The position numbers and the translations under genes were made by a program. This document shows positions 1 to 6,585 of a DNA stretch of 8,135 bases, in pieces. Each line of letters opens with the position of its first letter. Positions within the stretch are counted from its first letter, which is position 1. Under the pieces are notes generated by a model. The model was given only the letters and a program-made list of their open reading frames with translations, was not told where the DNA came from and ran no database searches. Source of the stretch: Victivallales bacterium (lineage in GTDB: Bacteria > Verrucomicrobiota > Lentisphaeria > Oligosphaerales > Oligosphaeraceae); NCBI GenBank assembly GCA_900769285.1, contig CAAGGB010000239.1:1-8135 (forward strand), read 5' to 3'.

Positions 1-117
1 GGGCCTATGGGGCCTATGGGACCTATGGGACCTATGGGACCTATGGGACCTATGGGACCTATGGGACCTATGGGACCTATGGGACCTATGAGACCTATGA
101 GACCTATGAGACCTATG
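1..117. repeat. Tandem 9-bp repeat array, 13 units, cut by the window edge
   Basis: Thirteen uninterrupted 9-bp units can be read: two GGGCCTATG, eight GGACCTATG, then three AGACCTATG. Variation is confined to the first and third bases, and identical variants are adjacent, which fits growth by local duplication. The array begins at the first base of the window, so it probably extends further left. Because the unit length is a multiple of three it gives an open frame reading Gly-Pro-Met over and over, but no Shine-Dalgarno site is visible and related units continue past the stop codon of that frame. I therefore call it non-coding intergenic repeat DNA lying downstream of the minus-strand TPR gene. 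Confidence 0.95.
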
Positions 118-125
118 AGGCCCAA

Positions 126-159
126 AAACACAAAATACACAAAAGCAGTTTGTTACAAG
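126..159 (+). repeat. AC-rich dispersed element, copy 1
   Basis: This AT-rich, AC-biased stretch lies between the two 9-bp arrays. By eye it matches the minus strand at 4060-4093 at 27 of 34 positions, with an identical 15-base core ACACAAAATACACAA (128-142). The match continues beyond the low-complexity core into the non-repetitive part TTTGTTACAA, which argues against simple composition. The pair suggests a diverged interspersed repeat. Its function is unknown. Confidence 0.5.
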
Positions 160-175
160 GCTAGCCGGACGAACG

Positions 176-236
176 AGCCGTATGAGTCTTATGTGAAATG
201 AGGCCTATGAGGCCTATAAGCCTTATAGGCCTTATA
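176..236. repeat. Second, degenerate 9-bp repeat array with palindromic units
   Basis: Six diverged units of the same 9-bp family are present: AGCCGTATG, AGTCTTATG, a 7-nt interruption, then AGGCCTATG, AGGCCTATA, AGCCTTATA and GGCCTTATA. It is out of phase with the first array. Drift toward TATA at the unit ends creates inverted repeats, for example CTATAAG-C-CTTATAG inside 212-230. The array ends 14 bp before the TPR gene stop codon. A weak role as a 3' end structure for that gene is possible, but there is no T-tract. Confidence 0.8.
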
Positions 237-250
237 AGAGCAATTGGAGT

Positions 251-1993
251 TTACTGGTCGTCTGTGGGTGTGTCGTTCTGGTCGGGTTGCGGGGTGGGCT
301 TGGCCTTGCGCGGGCGGCTGAGCAGGCCATGACGATAGGTTTTGGCGTCCTGGCGGAGCTGCTCGAGGTGTACGGGCGAGAAGTCGGAGGGGGGGAGTTC
401 GGCGGCCTTGAAGCAGAGTGCCGTCAGTGCCTGGTAGTCACGCTCCTCGTTCCAGGCGCGTTCGAGGTAGAAGAGCCCGAGTCGCGTCTCGTTGCGCTTC
501 AGGAGGAAGTGTCCGAAGCTGGCGCAGGCATTGATGGCGCCTTTGTCGCAGGCCAGCGCGTAGAGCCGTGTGGCCTTCTCGTCGTCCTTTTCGGCGGCGG
601 AGATGTCGGCGAGTCGGATGAGCGCGCGCCATTCCTCGTGGTCGACGCAGTCGGAGAGGACGGCGACGGCCTCCTGTGTCTTGTTCTGCTTCATGAGGAT
701 GCAGCCGCGGACATAGTTGAGTTCTGGTGAGTCGCCGTTTTGCCGTTCGGCGTTTTTGATCCAGCTTTCGGCCTGCTTGATGGCGTCCATCTCACAGTAG
801 GCGAGGGCCATGTTGTAGGCGGCGTCCTCTGCGCCGTTCATCTGTGCCTCCTGGAAGTACTGGAGGGCCAGGTCGTGCTGGCGTTGCACCAGATAGATTT
901 TGCCGAGTGCGACGCAGGCGTCGGCGGCGTCGGGCTCACAGCAGTCGAGAGCCTTCCGGTAGCAGCGCGCGGCCTCGTAGAAGTTGTTCTGATGGGTGTG
1001 GACATTTCCGCGATGGAACCAGAAGGTTTCGCCCTTCAGCTTTCGGCTGGCCTGGCTGAGGAACGGGAGCACCTCGTCATAGCGGTCCAATTCCTGGAGG
1101 CAATGCACTTTGGCCACCACATTCTTTCGGCAGAAGTCCTCGCGGAGCAGTTTGTCGATGCACTGCAGGGCCTGTGGCCACATGCCCAGATTGAGGTAGA
1201 CATGGGTGCGCGGCTCGAGCTGGATGTCATCCAGCCGGCCCATCTGCTGCAGCAGCACCAGGATGTCGAGGGCCTGGTGGAAGCGCTGCTTGCTGGACAG
1301 GCAATGGAACAGGATGGGCAGCACGTCCCCCTGGTTGCCTCTGGCCATCTGCTGGTGGCAGACCCAGATGGCCTCGTCCTCGCGGTCCTGGAAGAAGAGG
1401 CAGCAGGCCAGCTTGTGGCCGACATTATTGCCGTTATGGAACAGGGGGGCGAGGAGCTCCACCGCCTCCTGATAGCGATCACGCGCGAACAGGACGTCGG
1501 CCAGTGCCTCCTTGGCGCCGGCCTCGCCGTCGGAGATGGCCTCGCGGGCGAAGGTCTCGGCCTCGTCGAACTCCTCGAGTCGGAGGCAGCACTGGACGCG
1601 CTGCACCTTCAGTCCGGACATGCCCTCCTTGAGCATCTCGTCGATGAGCTGCTTGGCCTCCTGGAATTCATCGCAGTGGAGGAGGGCGTTCACGAGGTCA
1701 CGGCGCATATTCTGGTAGATTTCGACGCTCTCATGCTCCTTTGCGACGGGGAGGGACTCCTGGAGGAAATTCACCAGCAGTGGATACAGGTTATGGGAGC
1801 GCAGGAGGTACGACATCTGCGCCAGCCCTTCGACGAAGTTCACGGAGACCATGGTGGCGGCCCACTTGATGGCCGTGGCCAGATCGCCCTGTTGGCTGGC
1901 GGTGTCGCAGGCCTCCTTCAGCGTCTGCAGCTGCGAGGCTTCGTCGGTAGGCTTCTGGTTTTCCTGGCTATTTCTGTTCTTTTTTCTGGTCAT
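251..1993 (-). CDS. TPR/Sel1-like repeat protein of unknown function, 580 aa
   Basis: This is a soluble, helical repeat protein; I do not recognise a specific orthologue. The N-terminus MTRKKNRNSQENQ is charged, with no signal peptide or membrane segment, so a cytoplasmic location is likely. TPR-type helix pairs are clearest at about residues 322-355, 357-388 and 389-420, with similar helices from about 100 to 350. A Sel1-like stretch with ACDKGAINACASFGHFLL lies near 481-498. The tail (559-580) is Pro/Asp/Gln rich and probably disordered. I chose the ATG at 1993 because AAGGAG sits 9 nt upstream (2003-2008). An in-frame ATG 22 codons earlier lacks such a site. Such proteins usually act as protein-binding scaffolds, but no partner is evident. 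The gene follows the sugar-acid genes after a 221-bp spacer and is probably its own transcription unit. Confidence 0.85.
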   Translation of the reverse strand: MTRKKNRNSQENQKPTDEASQLQTLKEACDTASQQGDLATAIKWAATMVSVNFVEGLAQMSYLLRSHNLYPLLVNFLQESLPVAKEHESVEIYQNMRRDLVNALLHCDEFQEAKQLIDEMLKEGMSGLKVQRVQCCLRLEEFDEAETFAREAISDGEAGAKEALADVLFARDRYQEAVELLAPLFHNGNNVGHKLACCLFFQDREDEAIWVCHQQMARGNQGDVLPILFHCLSSKQRFHQALDILVLLQQMGRLDDIQLEPRTHVYLNLGMWPQALQCIDKLLREDFCRKNVVAKVHCLQELDRYDEVLPFLSQASRKLKGETFWFHRGNVHTHQNNFYEAARCYRKALDCCEPDAADACVALGKIYLVQRQHDLALQYFQEAQMNGAEDAAYNMALAYCEMDAIKQAESWIKNAERQNGDSPELNYVRGCILMKQNKTQEAVAVLSDCVDHEEWRALIRLADISAAEKDDEKATRLYALACDKGAINACASFGHFLLKRNETRLGLFYLERAWNEERDYQALTALCFKAAELPPSDFSPVHLEQLRQDAKTYRHGLLSRPRKAKPTPQPDQNDTPTDDQ

Positions 1994-2148
1994 TGTCAGT
2001 CTCTCCTTGCTGATGTGATGGTCTAGGAACGCCCCCCATTCGTTGCTTCCTGTGGGCACTGGCCATAACCTATTGCCAGATTTCAGATTAGCAACATGAG
2101 ATACTCACAATAAACACAAATATTTTCATGTTTTTTTCGAGAAAAAAG

Positions 2149-2179
2149 ATTATTTTTCTTTGTGAATGGCACTTGACAA
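2149..2179 (-). promoter_or_regulatory. Possible promoter for the TPR gene
   Basis: On the minus strand TTGTCA (2174-2179) and AATAAT (2149-2154) each match the sigma70 -35 and -10 consensus at five of six bases, but the 19-nt spacer is longer than ideal. The site lies in a markedly AT-rich island (about 2085-2160) inside an otherwise GC-rich region, which fits a promoter. It would give a leader of roughly 150 nt before the TPR start codon. The rest of the 1994-2214 spacer shows only a weak GGCG-ATAAA-CGCC stem just after the dehydratase gene. Confidence 0.3.
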
Positions 2180-2214
2180 GGCGTTTATCGCCGATTTTGG
2201 TGTAGGCGTGGCGA

Positions 2215-3378
2215 TTACCAGTCGCTGACGGCGCCGTCTGGGCGGAAGAGTCGCGGGAGGTGGATGGCGATGCGCGGGTGTGAGCGGCAGAGTTCCTCAT
2301 TGAGTTCGATGCCCCATCCTGGCTTGTCGGGGAGGTCGAGGAAGCCGTCGCGGACCTGCAGCGGTTCGGTGATGACGTCGTTGCGCCAGTCGTTGAGATG
2401 GAGTCGCTCCTGGATGAGGAAGTTGGGCGACACGGCGTCCAGGTGGGCGGAGATGACGGTGAGGACGGGGCTCATGGGGCAGTGGGGCGCGAGGAACGCG
2501 GAGAAGCAGTCGGCGAGGACGCCGACCTTGTAGGCCTCCAGGAAGCCATTGCAGTGGGCGAGGTCGGGCTGGACGACGCGGACGGCGTCGAGTTCGAGGA
2601 GCTTGCGGTACTCCCATTTGGACTCGAGGCGTTCGCCGGCGGCGATGGGGATGCGGACATTCTGTGCGACGCGTGCCATGGCCTTCTCGTCGACCTGTGC
2701 GACGGGCTCCTCGAAGAAGGTGAGGCGATAGGGTTCGAGGGCGCGTCCGATGGCGATGGCGGATTCGGTGTCGTAGCGGCCGTGGCCGTCGAACATGAGG
2801 AGGTCGTCCTCGCCGATGTTCTCGCGGATGACCTCGGCGGTGTGGGCGATGACTCGGGTGACGGCGGGGTCGTAGAGGGGCCATGATGGCTTGGAGATGC
2901 TGAATTTGAAGGCGGTGTAGCCCCACTGGCGGACTTCGGCGAGTCGGTCGCGGATGACGGCGGGGTCGGTGGAGCCGCCGGTCCAGCCGTTGGCGTAGAC
3001 GCGGATGCGGTTGCGGTAGGGGCCGCCGAAGAGCTTGTAGACGGGCACGCCCTGGCTTTTGCCGACGATGTCCCAGAGGGCGAGCTCGATGCCGGCGATG
3101 GCGGAGCCCTTGACGACGCCGCCACGCCAGAATTTCTGCCGCTGCATGACCTGGCTGAGGTACTCGATGCGTGTGGGGTCCTCGCCGACGAGGAGTTCGG
3201 AGAGGTCTCCGAGGAGGGCGATGATGGTGTCGGTGAAGCCGCCGAGTGAGGCCTCGCCGAGGCCGGTCAGTCCCTCGTCGGTATGAACTTTGACGAAGAT
3301 GTAGTTCTTGTTGGAGAGCTGTCCCGTTCCTGGGGTGGGTGCTCCGACGACCAGCGGCTCGATTTTGGTGATTTTCAT
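2215..3378 (-). CDS. dgoD: Enolase-superfamily sugar-acid dehydratase, D-galactonate dehydratase-like
   Basis: This 387-residue protein belongs to the mandelate racemase/muconate lactonizing branch of the enolase superfamily and resembles DgoD, which dehydrates D-galactonate to 2-keto-3-deoxygalactonate. The capping domain is about 1-125 and the TIM barrel follows. Expected Mg2+ ligands are D197 (in FDGHGR), E223 (in FFEEP) and E249 (in AAGER). The likely catalytic histidines are H199 in the D-x-H motif and H299 in LAPHCP, with D272 in QPDLAH a plausible dyad partner. The ending AVSDW resembles the SVAEW end of E. coli DgoD. The start codon overlaps the stop of the upstream aldolase gene as ATGA, with AAGGAG 11 nt before it, so the two are translationally coupled. 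Substrate specificity in this superfamily cannot be fixed by sequence alone; another hexonate is possible, so the symbol is tentative. Confidence 0.85.
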   Translation of the reverse strand: MKITKIEPLVVGAPTPGTGQLSNKNYIFVKVHTDEGLTGLGEASLGGFTDTIIALLGDLSELLVGEDPTRIEYLSQVMQRQKFWRGGVVKGSAIAGIELALWDIVGKSQGVPVYKLFGGPYRNRIRVYANGWTGGSTDPAVIRDRLAEVRQWGYTAFKFSISKPSWPLYDPAVTRVIAHTAEVIRENIGEDDLLMFDGHGRYDTESAIAIGRALEPYRLTFFEEPVAQVDEKAMARVAQNVRIPIAAGERLESKWEYRKLLELDAVRVVQPDLAHCNGFLEAYKVGVLADCFSAFLAPHCPMSPVLTVISAHLDAVSPNFLIQERLHLNDWRNDVITEPLQVRDGFLDLPDKPGWGIELNEELCRSHPRIAIHLPRLFRPDGAVSDW

Positions 3379-3983
3379 GCTTCCATGAACTCCTTGGCGG
3401 AATGGTAGAGTTCGTCGGGCGTCATGCCGGTGCGGTAGATGCCGATGCCGACGCCGAGGCCGTCGGCGACGGCGAGCAGCTCGCGCTTGTTGGTGCGGGT
3501 GACGCCGCCGACGGCGAATACGGGCAGGGGGATGACGGACTTGAGGACGGCGATGTTCTCTGGTGTCCCGTAGGGGAAGACCTTAAGCAGGTCGGCGCCG
3601 GCGTCGATGGCGTCGAAGGCCTCGGAGGGGGTTGCGAAGCCGGGCATGGAGAGCAGCCCGAGCTCCTTGGTGCGTCGGATGACGGCGGGGCGGGTGTTGG
3701 GTGAGATGATGAATTCGCCGCCGGCCTCGCGGACCTGCTCGACCTGTTCGGGTGTCAGGACGGTGCCGGCGCCGATGTGGATGTCGTCGCGGTCGGCGAC
3801 GTGCTGGACGAGGAGTCGGATGGCGTCGAGGGCGCCGGGGCGGTTGAGCGGCACCTCCATGAGGCGGATGCCTGCGCGGATGAGCGCCTCGCCGGAGGCG
3901 ATGGCCTTGTCGGGCGAGAGGCCGCGCAGGATGACCACGATGCTGTCGTCCACAAACTGCTGAATGAGAGGATGCTGTGACAT
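3375..3983 (-). CDS. dgoA: KDPG/KDPGal-family class I aldolase, DgoA-like
   Basis: This 202-residue protein has the length and motif order of 2-keto-3-deoxy-6-phospho(galacto/gluco)nate aldolases, TIM-barrel enzymes that cleave the sugar acid to pyruvate and a glyceraldehyde product through a Schiff base. Visible landmarks are E43 in LMEVPLN (expected catalytic Glu), GAGTVL (71-76), SPN (94-96), PG (114-115), the Schiff-base lysine K134 in LLKVFP, and FAVGGV (156-161). SPNTRPAVIRR and GFATPSEAF resemble DgoA more than Eda. The start at 3983 has AGGAG 6 nt upstream (3990-3994). Oddly, the C-terminal phosphate loop, usually GLGS before a hydrophobic-Tyr pair, reads GVGIGIY, with I180 in place of Ser. 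The gene lies 63 nt after the flippase-like gene, a gap that could hold a promoter although none is clear. It is coupled to the dehydratase downstream. Confidence 0.88.
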   Translation of the reverse strand: MSQHPLIQQFVDDSIVVILRGLSPDKAIASGEALIRAGIRLMEVPLNRPGALDAIRLLVQHVADRDDIHIGAGTVLTPEQVEQVREAGGEFIISPNTRPAVIRRTKELGLLSMPGFATPSEAFDAIDAGADLLKVFPYGTPENIAVLKSVIPLPVFAVGGVTRTNKRELLAVADGLGVGIGIYRTGMTPDELYHSAKEFMEA

Positions 3984-4046
3984 GGGATGCTCCTGGGGGG
4001 TGAGAAAAAGGCGAGGACGTCGAGCAAAACGCTTGATATTGATGCC

Positions 4047-5132
4047 CTATTTTATGTTTTTTGTCACAAAACTCTCTTGTGTATTTTGTGTGTTTTGTGG
4101 ATTAGAAACAACCGGCGACGTGTGGGCAGCGGGGAGTGAGGCGAGGGCGATGGCGCCGAGGAGGGCCCAGAAGAGGACGAGGAGGGAGTGGATGACGGGG
4201 ATGCTGCCGAGGAGCGTCATGGCGTCGGAGCCGGACAGCGACTGGAAGAACGCGGCCTGTACGGCGTCGCGGAGGCCGAGGCCGCCTGGTGTGGCGGGGA
4301 CGAGGGTGACGGCGTTGCCGAGCTGCATGGCCAGGAAGTAGGTGCCGAAGCCATGGGCGTGTTCGCCGAGGGCGCGTCCGAGGAGGAAGAACGCGGCGCC
4401 CAGGAGTGCGTGGATGAGGACGGAGAGGGCGAGGACGGCGACGAGTCGTCCGGGATGGCGGGTGTAGCTGGCGGCGGCGTCGCAGAGTCGGCGCGTCAGG
4501 TCGACGAGCCGTTGAGGCAGGTGGCTGGCCAGCCAGTCGGTGAGGCGAGCGGCGAGTCGCAGGCGCAGCAGCAGTCGATGATGCAGGAGCAGGAGCAGCG
4601 CCAGGAGCGAGGACAGTCCGCCGGCAGTGACGAGCAGCAGGGCGAGCCCGACGACGGGCTCGTCGGTCAGGGTATGGGGCTGGAGTGCGACCAGCGTCAG
4701 GCCGCCGAGGGTGCCTGCCAGAAACAGGCCGGTCACGCCCAGGATGCGGTCGATGAGGCCGGACATCACAATCTCGGCGCCTTTGCCGGGATGCTGTCGC
4801 GAGAGGCAGGCCAGCTTGAGGACGTCGCCGCTGACGGCGCCGGGGATGAGCTGTGAGAGGAAGGTTCCGGCGAGCGTGAGTCGCCAGAGGAGGAACCAGG
4901 TGCAGGGGACGCCCTGTACGGCGAGGGACAGCCCCCAGCGCCAGGCCCCGAGGACGTGGGTCATGCCGACGCAGAGCAGTGCGCCCAGTACGAGGGGCCA
5001 GTGGGCGGTGGCGAGGGCGTCGAGGGGCGAGGCAGCCGTGCGGCTGATGGTCCACCAGAGGAGCAGGGGGGCCAGCAGGAGTCCGAGGAGGCGCAGGGCC
5101 AGCGAGAGGGCGTGTGGCCTACCAGTCGCCAT
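4047..5132 (-). CDS. Flippase-like polytopic membrane protein (LPG synthase TM-domain family)
   Basis: This 361-residue integral membrane protein has about eight hydrophobic segments, roughly at 10-29, 44-63, 78-98, 121-150, 160-184, 229-253, 263-281 and 306-333. It carries hallmarks of the lysylphosphatidylglycerol synthase transmembrane (UPF0104/YbhN/AglD-like) family: PGAVSGDVLKL (97-107), a DR pair (128-129) and VPATPGGLGLRDA (278-290). Members act as flippases or membrane partners in lipid and glycan pathways; the substrate here is unknown. The ATG at 5132 lies inside the end of obg (14-nt overlap) with no clear Shine-Dalgarno site, suggesting coupled translation. A longer open frame continues upstream across obg, but that part is an out-of-frame shadow. 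The hydrophilic tail NPQNTQNTQESFVTKNIK is AT-rich in DNA and coincides with a dispersed repeat, so the natural end of the domain is probably near residue 340. Confidence 0.85.
   Translation of the reverse strand: MATGRPHALSLALRLLGLLLAPLLLWWTISRTAASPLDALATAHWPLVLGALLCVGMTHVLGAWRWGLSLAVQGVPCTWFLLWRLTLAGTFLSQLIPGAVSGDVLKLACLSRQHPGKGAEIVMSGLIDRILGVTGLFLAGTLGGLTLVALQPHTLTDEPVVGLALLLVTAGGLSSLLALLLLLHHRLLLRLRLAARLTDWLASHLPQRLVDLTRRLCDAAASYTRHPGRLVAVLALSVLIHALLGAAFFLLGRALGEHAHGFGTYFLAMQLGNAVTLVPATPGGLGLRDAVQAAFFQSLSGSDAMTLLGSIPVIHSLLVLFWALLGAIALASLPAAHTSPVVSNPQNTQNTQESFVTKNIK
4060..4093 (-). repeat. AC-rich dispersed element, copy 2, inside the 3' end of the flippase-like gene
   Basis: Read on the minus strand, this stretch matches 126-159 (plus strand) at 27 of 34 positions, including the identical 15-base core at 4077-4091. 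It encodes about residues 347-358 of the flippase-like protein, so the repeat overlaps the final codons of that gene. Base composition drops sharply from GC-rich to AT-rich at this point. No 9-bp array accompanies this copy. Confidence 0.5.
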
Positions 5133-6216
5133 CGTTGAGGGCGTCGTCGAGGTCGTCGGTCTTTTCGTTGGCGAAGCGTCGGCGTTTGGCGAGGATGCGG
5201 TTGAGTTCGGCCTCGTCGGGCGGTGGGAGGACGTCGAGCTGTCGTTTGAGGAGCTCGACGAGCTCGTCGGTGTGTTCGGCGAGTTCGGCGCAGATGGGGA
5301 TGATGGGGATGTTGGGTTCGGCGAGTTGGAGTCGGGCGAGGGCGTCCTGAGCCTCATCGAGGTCCATCTTGTTGGCGACGATGACGGCGGGGCGCTGGGA
5401 GAGTCCGGGCTCGTAGGCGTCGAGTTCGCGTCGGAGGCTGGCGAGGTCGTCGAGTGGGTCTCGGCCGTCGACGCCGGCCATGTCGAGGACATAGCAGAAC
5501 ATGCGGCAGCGTTCGATATGTCGGAGGAAGGCGTGTCCGAGTCCGACGTTTTCGCTGGCGCCGTCGATGAGTCCGGGGATGTCGGCGACGCTGAAGCGCG
5601 AGTAGTCGGGCATTTCGACGATGCCGACGTTGGGATGGAGGGTGGTGAAGGGGTAGGGTGCGGTCTTGGGTCTGGCGGCGGAGAGTGCGCGGAGGAGGGT
5701 GGACTTGCCGGCGTTGGGGTATCCGACGAGTCCGACGTCGGCGACGGTCTTGAGTTCGAGTTCGAGGTCGAAGACCTGTCCGTCCTCGCCGGGCTGGCAG
5801 GTTTTGGGTGCGCGGTTGACGCTGGAGACGAAGTGGGTGTTTCCGAGTCCGCCGCGGCCGCCCTTGGCGATGATGGCCTCCTGTCCGTCCTCCTTGAGGT
5901 CGACCATGAGGTCGCCGTTCGCGGCGTTGAAGACGAGTGTGCCGACGGGGACGACGATGATGGCGGGTGCGCCGTTTTCGCCGTGCATTTTTCGTCCGCG
6001 GCCGTTGCCGCCGTTTCGTGCCTTCCAGACGGGCTGGAAGCGGAGTGCGATGAGGCTCTGCTCGCCGCCGTCGGCGCGGAGGATGACGTCGCCGCCGCGG
6101 CCGCCGTCGCCGCCGTCGGGGCCGCCCATGGGGACATATTTCTCGCGGCGCATGCTGGCGCTGCCGCCGCCGCCGTGGCCGGCCTCGACGTGAATTTTCG
6201 CTCGGTCTGCAAACAT
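5119..6216 (-). CDS. obg: Obg/CgtA GTPase, late 50S ribosomal subunit assembly
   Basis: This essential-type GTPase acts in large ribosomal subunit maturation and stress signalling in the cytoplasm. At 365 residues it has the glycine-rich Obg fold at 1 to about 158 (AGHGGGGSASMRREKYVPMGGPDGG and GRGGLGNTHF are typical) and then the G domain. G1 is GYPNAGKS (165-172), switch I is YPFTT (188-192), G3 is DIPG (212-215), G4 is NKMD (282-285), and the G5 position is ICA (308-310), with Cys where Ser is usual. The C-terminus is a short acidic tail (EKTDDLDDALNDGDW) without an OCT domain, as in ObgE-type proteins. The start MFADRAKIHVEAG fits the family, yet the 47-nt leader has no purine-rich Shine-Dalgarno site and instead contains CCA repeats and C/T runs. 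The gene follows the coiled-coil gene and overlaps the flippase-like gene by 14 nt, so the three probably form an operon. Confidence 0.97.
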   Translation of the reverse strand: MFADRAKIHVEAGHGGGGSASMRREKYVPMGGPDGGDGGRGGDVILRADGGEQSLIALRFQPVWKARNGGNGRGRKMHGENGAPAIIVVPVGTLVFNAANGDLMVDLKEDGQEAIIAKGGRGGLGNTHFVSSVNRAPKTCQPGEDGQVFDLELELKTVADVGLVGYPNAGKSTLLRALSAARPKTAPYPFTTLHPNVGIVEMPDYSRFSVADIPGLIDGASENVGLGHAFLRHIERCRMFCYVLDMAGVDGRDPLDDLASLRRELDAYEPGLSQRPAVIVANKMDLDEAQDALARLQLAEPNIPIIPICAELAEHTDELVELLKRQLDVLPPPDEAELNRILAKRRRFANEKTDDLDDALNDGDW

Positions 6217-6263
6217 AGTGTGGTGGTGAGAGAGGGGGGCTGGGACGTGGTGGTGGTGGTGGG

Positions 6264-6530
6264 TCAGGCGTTGTTGAAGGAGCGGCGGAGGGACTCCTTG
6301 CGCTCCTCGCGCTTGGCCTCGAGGCGTCTGATTTCGCTGACGAGGCTCTGCTCGCGCTGTTCGCGCTGTTCGGGCGTCTCGTTGTCGGCGGGACGTGAGG
6401 TGAGCTTGAGCTGCGCGATTTTGGCGTCGATGTCCTTGTCGACGTCGGCGAGCTGCTGCTTCTGGCTGTCGGAGTAGGATTTGGCTGGTCCGCCGAAGCG
6501 TTCCATGGCCAGTTCGAAGGCGCTTTTCAT
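6264..6530 (-). CDS. Small conserved coiled-coil protein, 88 aa, unknown function
   Basis: The product starts MKSAFELAMERFGGP and continues as a highly charged Glu/Lys/Gln/Arg helix, predicted by eye to be coiled coil from about 20 to 85, ending ESLRRSFNNA. There is no signal peptide or membrane segment. From memory, short proteins with the same MKSA(Y/F)ELAMER start and a SEIRRLE(A/E)KRE-like second half occur in PVC genomes as conserved hypotheticals; I know of no assigned function. I chose the ATG at 6530 over one 17 codons upstream because that extension (with QPSQQHHPREG) is unlike the family start and overlaps the promoter region. A GAGGG lies 10 nt upstream (6541-6545). It is the first gene of a probable operon with obg and diverges from tilS. 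Confidence 0.75.
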   Translation of the reverse strand: MKSAFELAMERFGGPAKSYSDSQKQQLADVDKDIDAKIAQLKLTSRPADNETPEQREQREQSLVSEIRRLEAKREERKESLRRSFNNA

Positions 6531-6585
6531 GAGTGTGTTTCCCTCGCGAGGATGATGCTGTTGGCTAGGCTGGAGGGCCAATCCA

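Noticed and set aside
7..201. 64-residue collagen-like Gly-Pro-Met open frame
   Set aside because: It is a by-product of a 9-bp repeat with period divisible by three; there is no Shine-Dalgarno site, it runs into an AC-rich spacer, and related repeat units continue beyond its stop.
1..236. CRISPR array
   Set aside because: Repeats are 9 bp and directly adjacent with no unique spacers, and no cas genes are present.
740..2026. 428-residue plus-strand open frame
   Set aside because: It lies wholly antisense to the TPR gene, lacks family motifs, and its Val/Leu/Glu/Gly-rich composition is what antisense reading of GC-biased codons gives.
2109..2124. Third copy of the AC-rich element
   Set aside because: Only a short AAACACAAAT-like stretch is shared and the flanking part does not align, so chance in AT-rich DNA is enough.
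2131..2147. T-tract/A-tract palindrome as an intrinsic terminator for the dehydratase gene
   Set aside because: The stem is only A-T pairs with a tiny loop and no GC clamp, so it would not be a stable terminator; it is better seen as part of an AT-rich promoter region.
2088..2300. 70-residue minus-strand open frame
   Set aside because: It overlaps the end of the dehydratase gene in another frame and runs into the AT-rich spacer, with no family resemblance.
5133..6212. N-terminal extension giving a 721-residue fusion of the flippase-like protein
   Set aside because: The first 360 residues are a Ser/Thr/Pro/Ala-rich out-of-frame reading of obg; the membrane domain starts at the ATG at 5132.
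4627..6477. 616-residue plus-strand open frame
   Set aside because: It is antisense to obg and parts of two neighbouring genes; the Gly/Val/Asp/Glu-rich composition is an antisense shadow of strongly biased codons.
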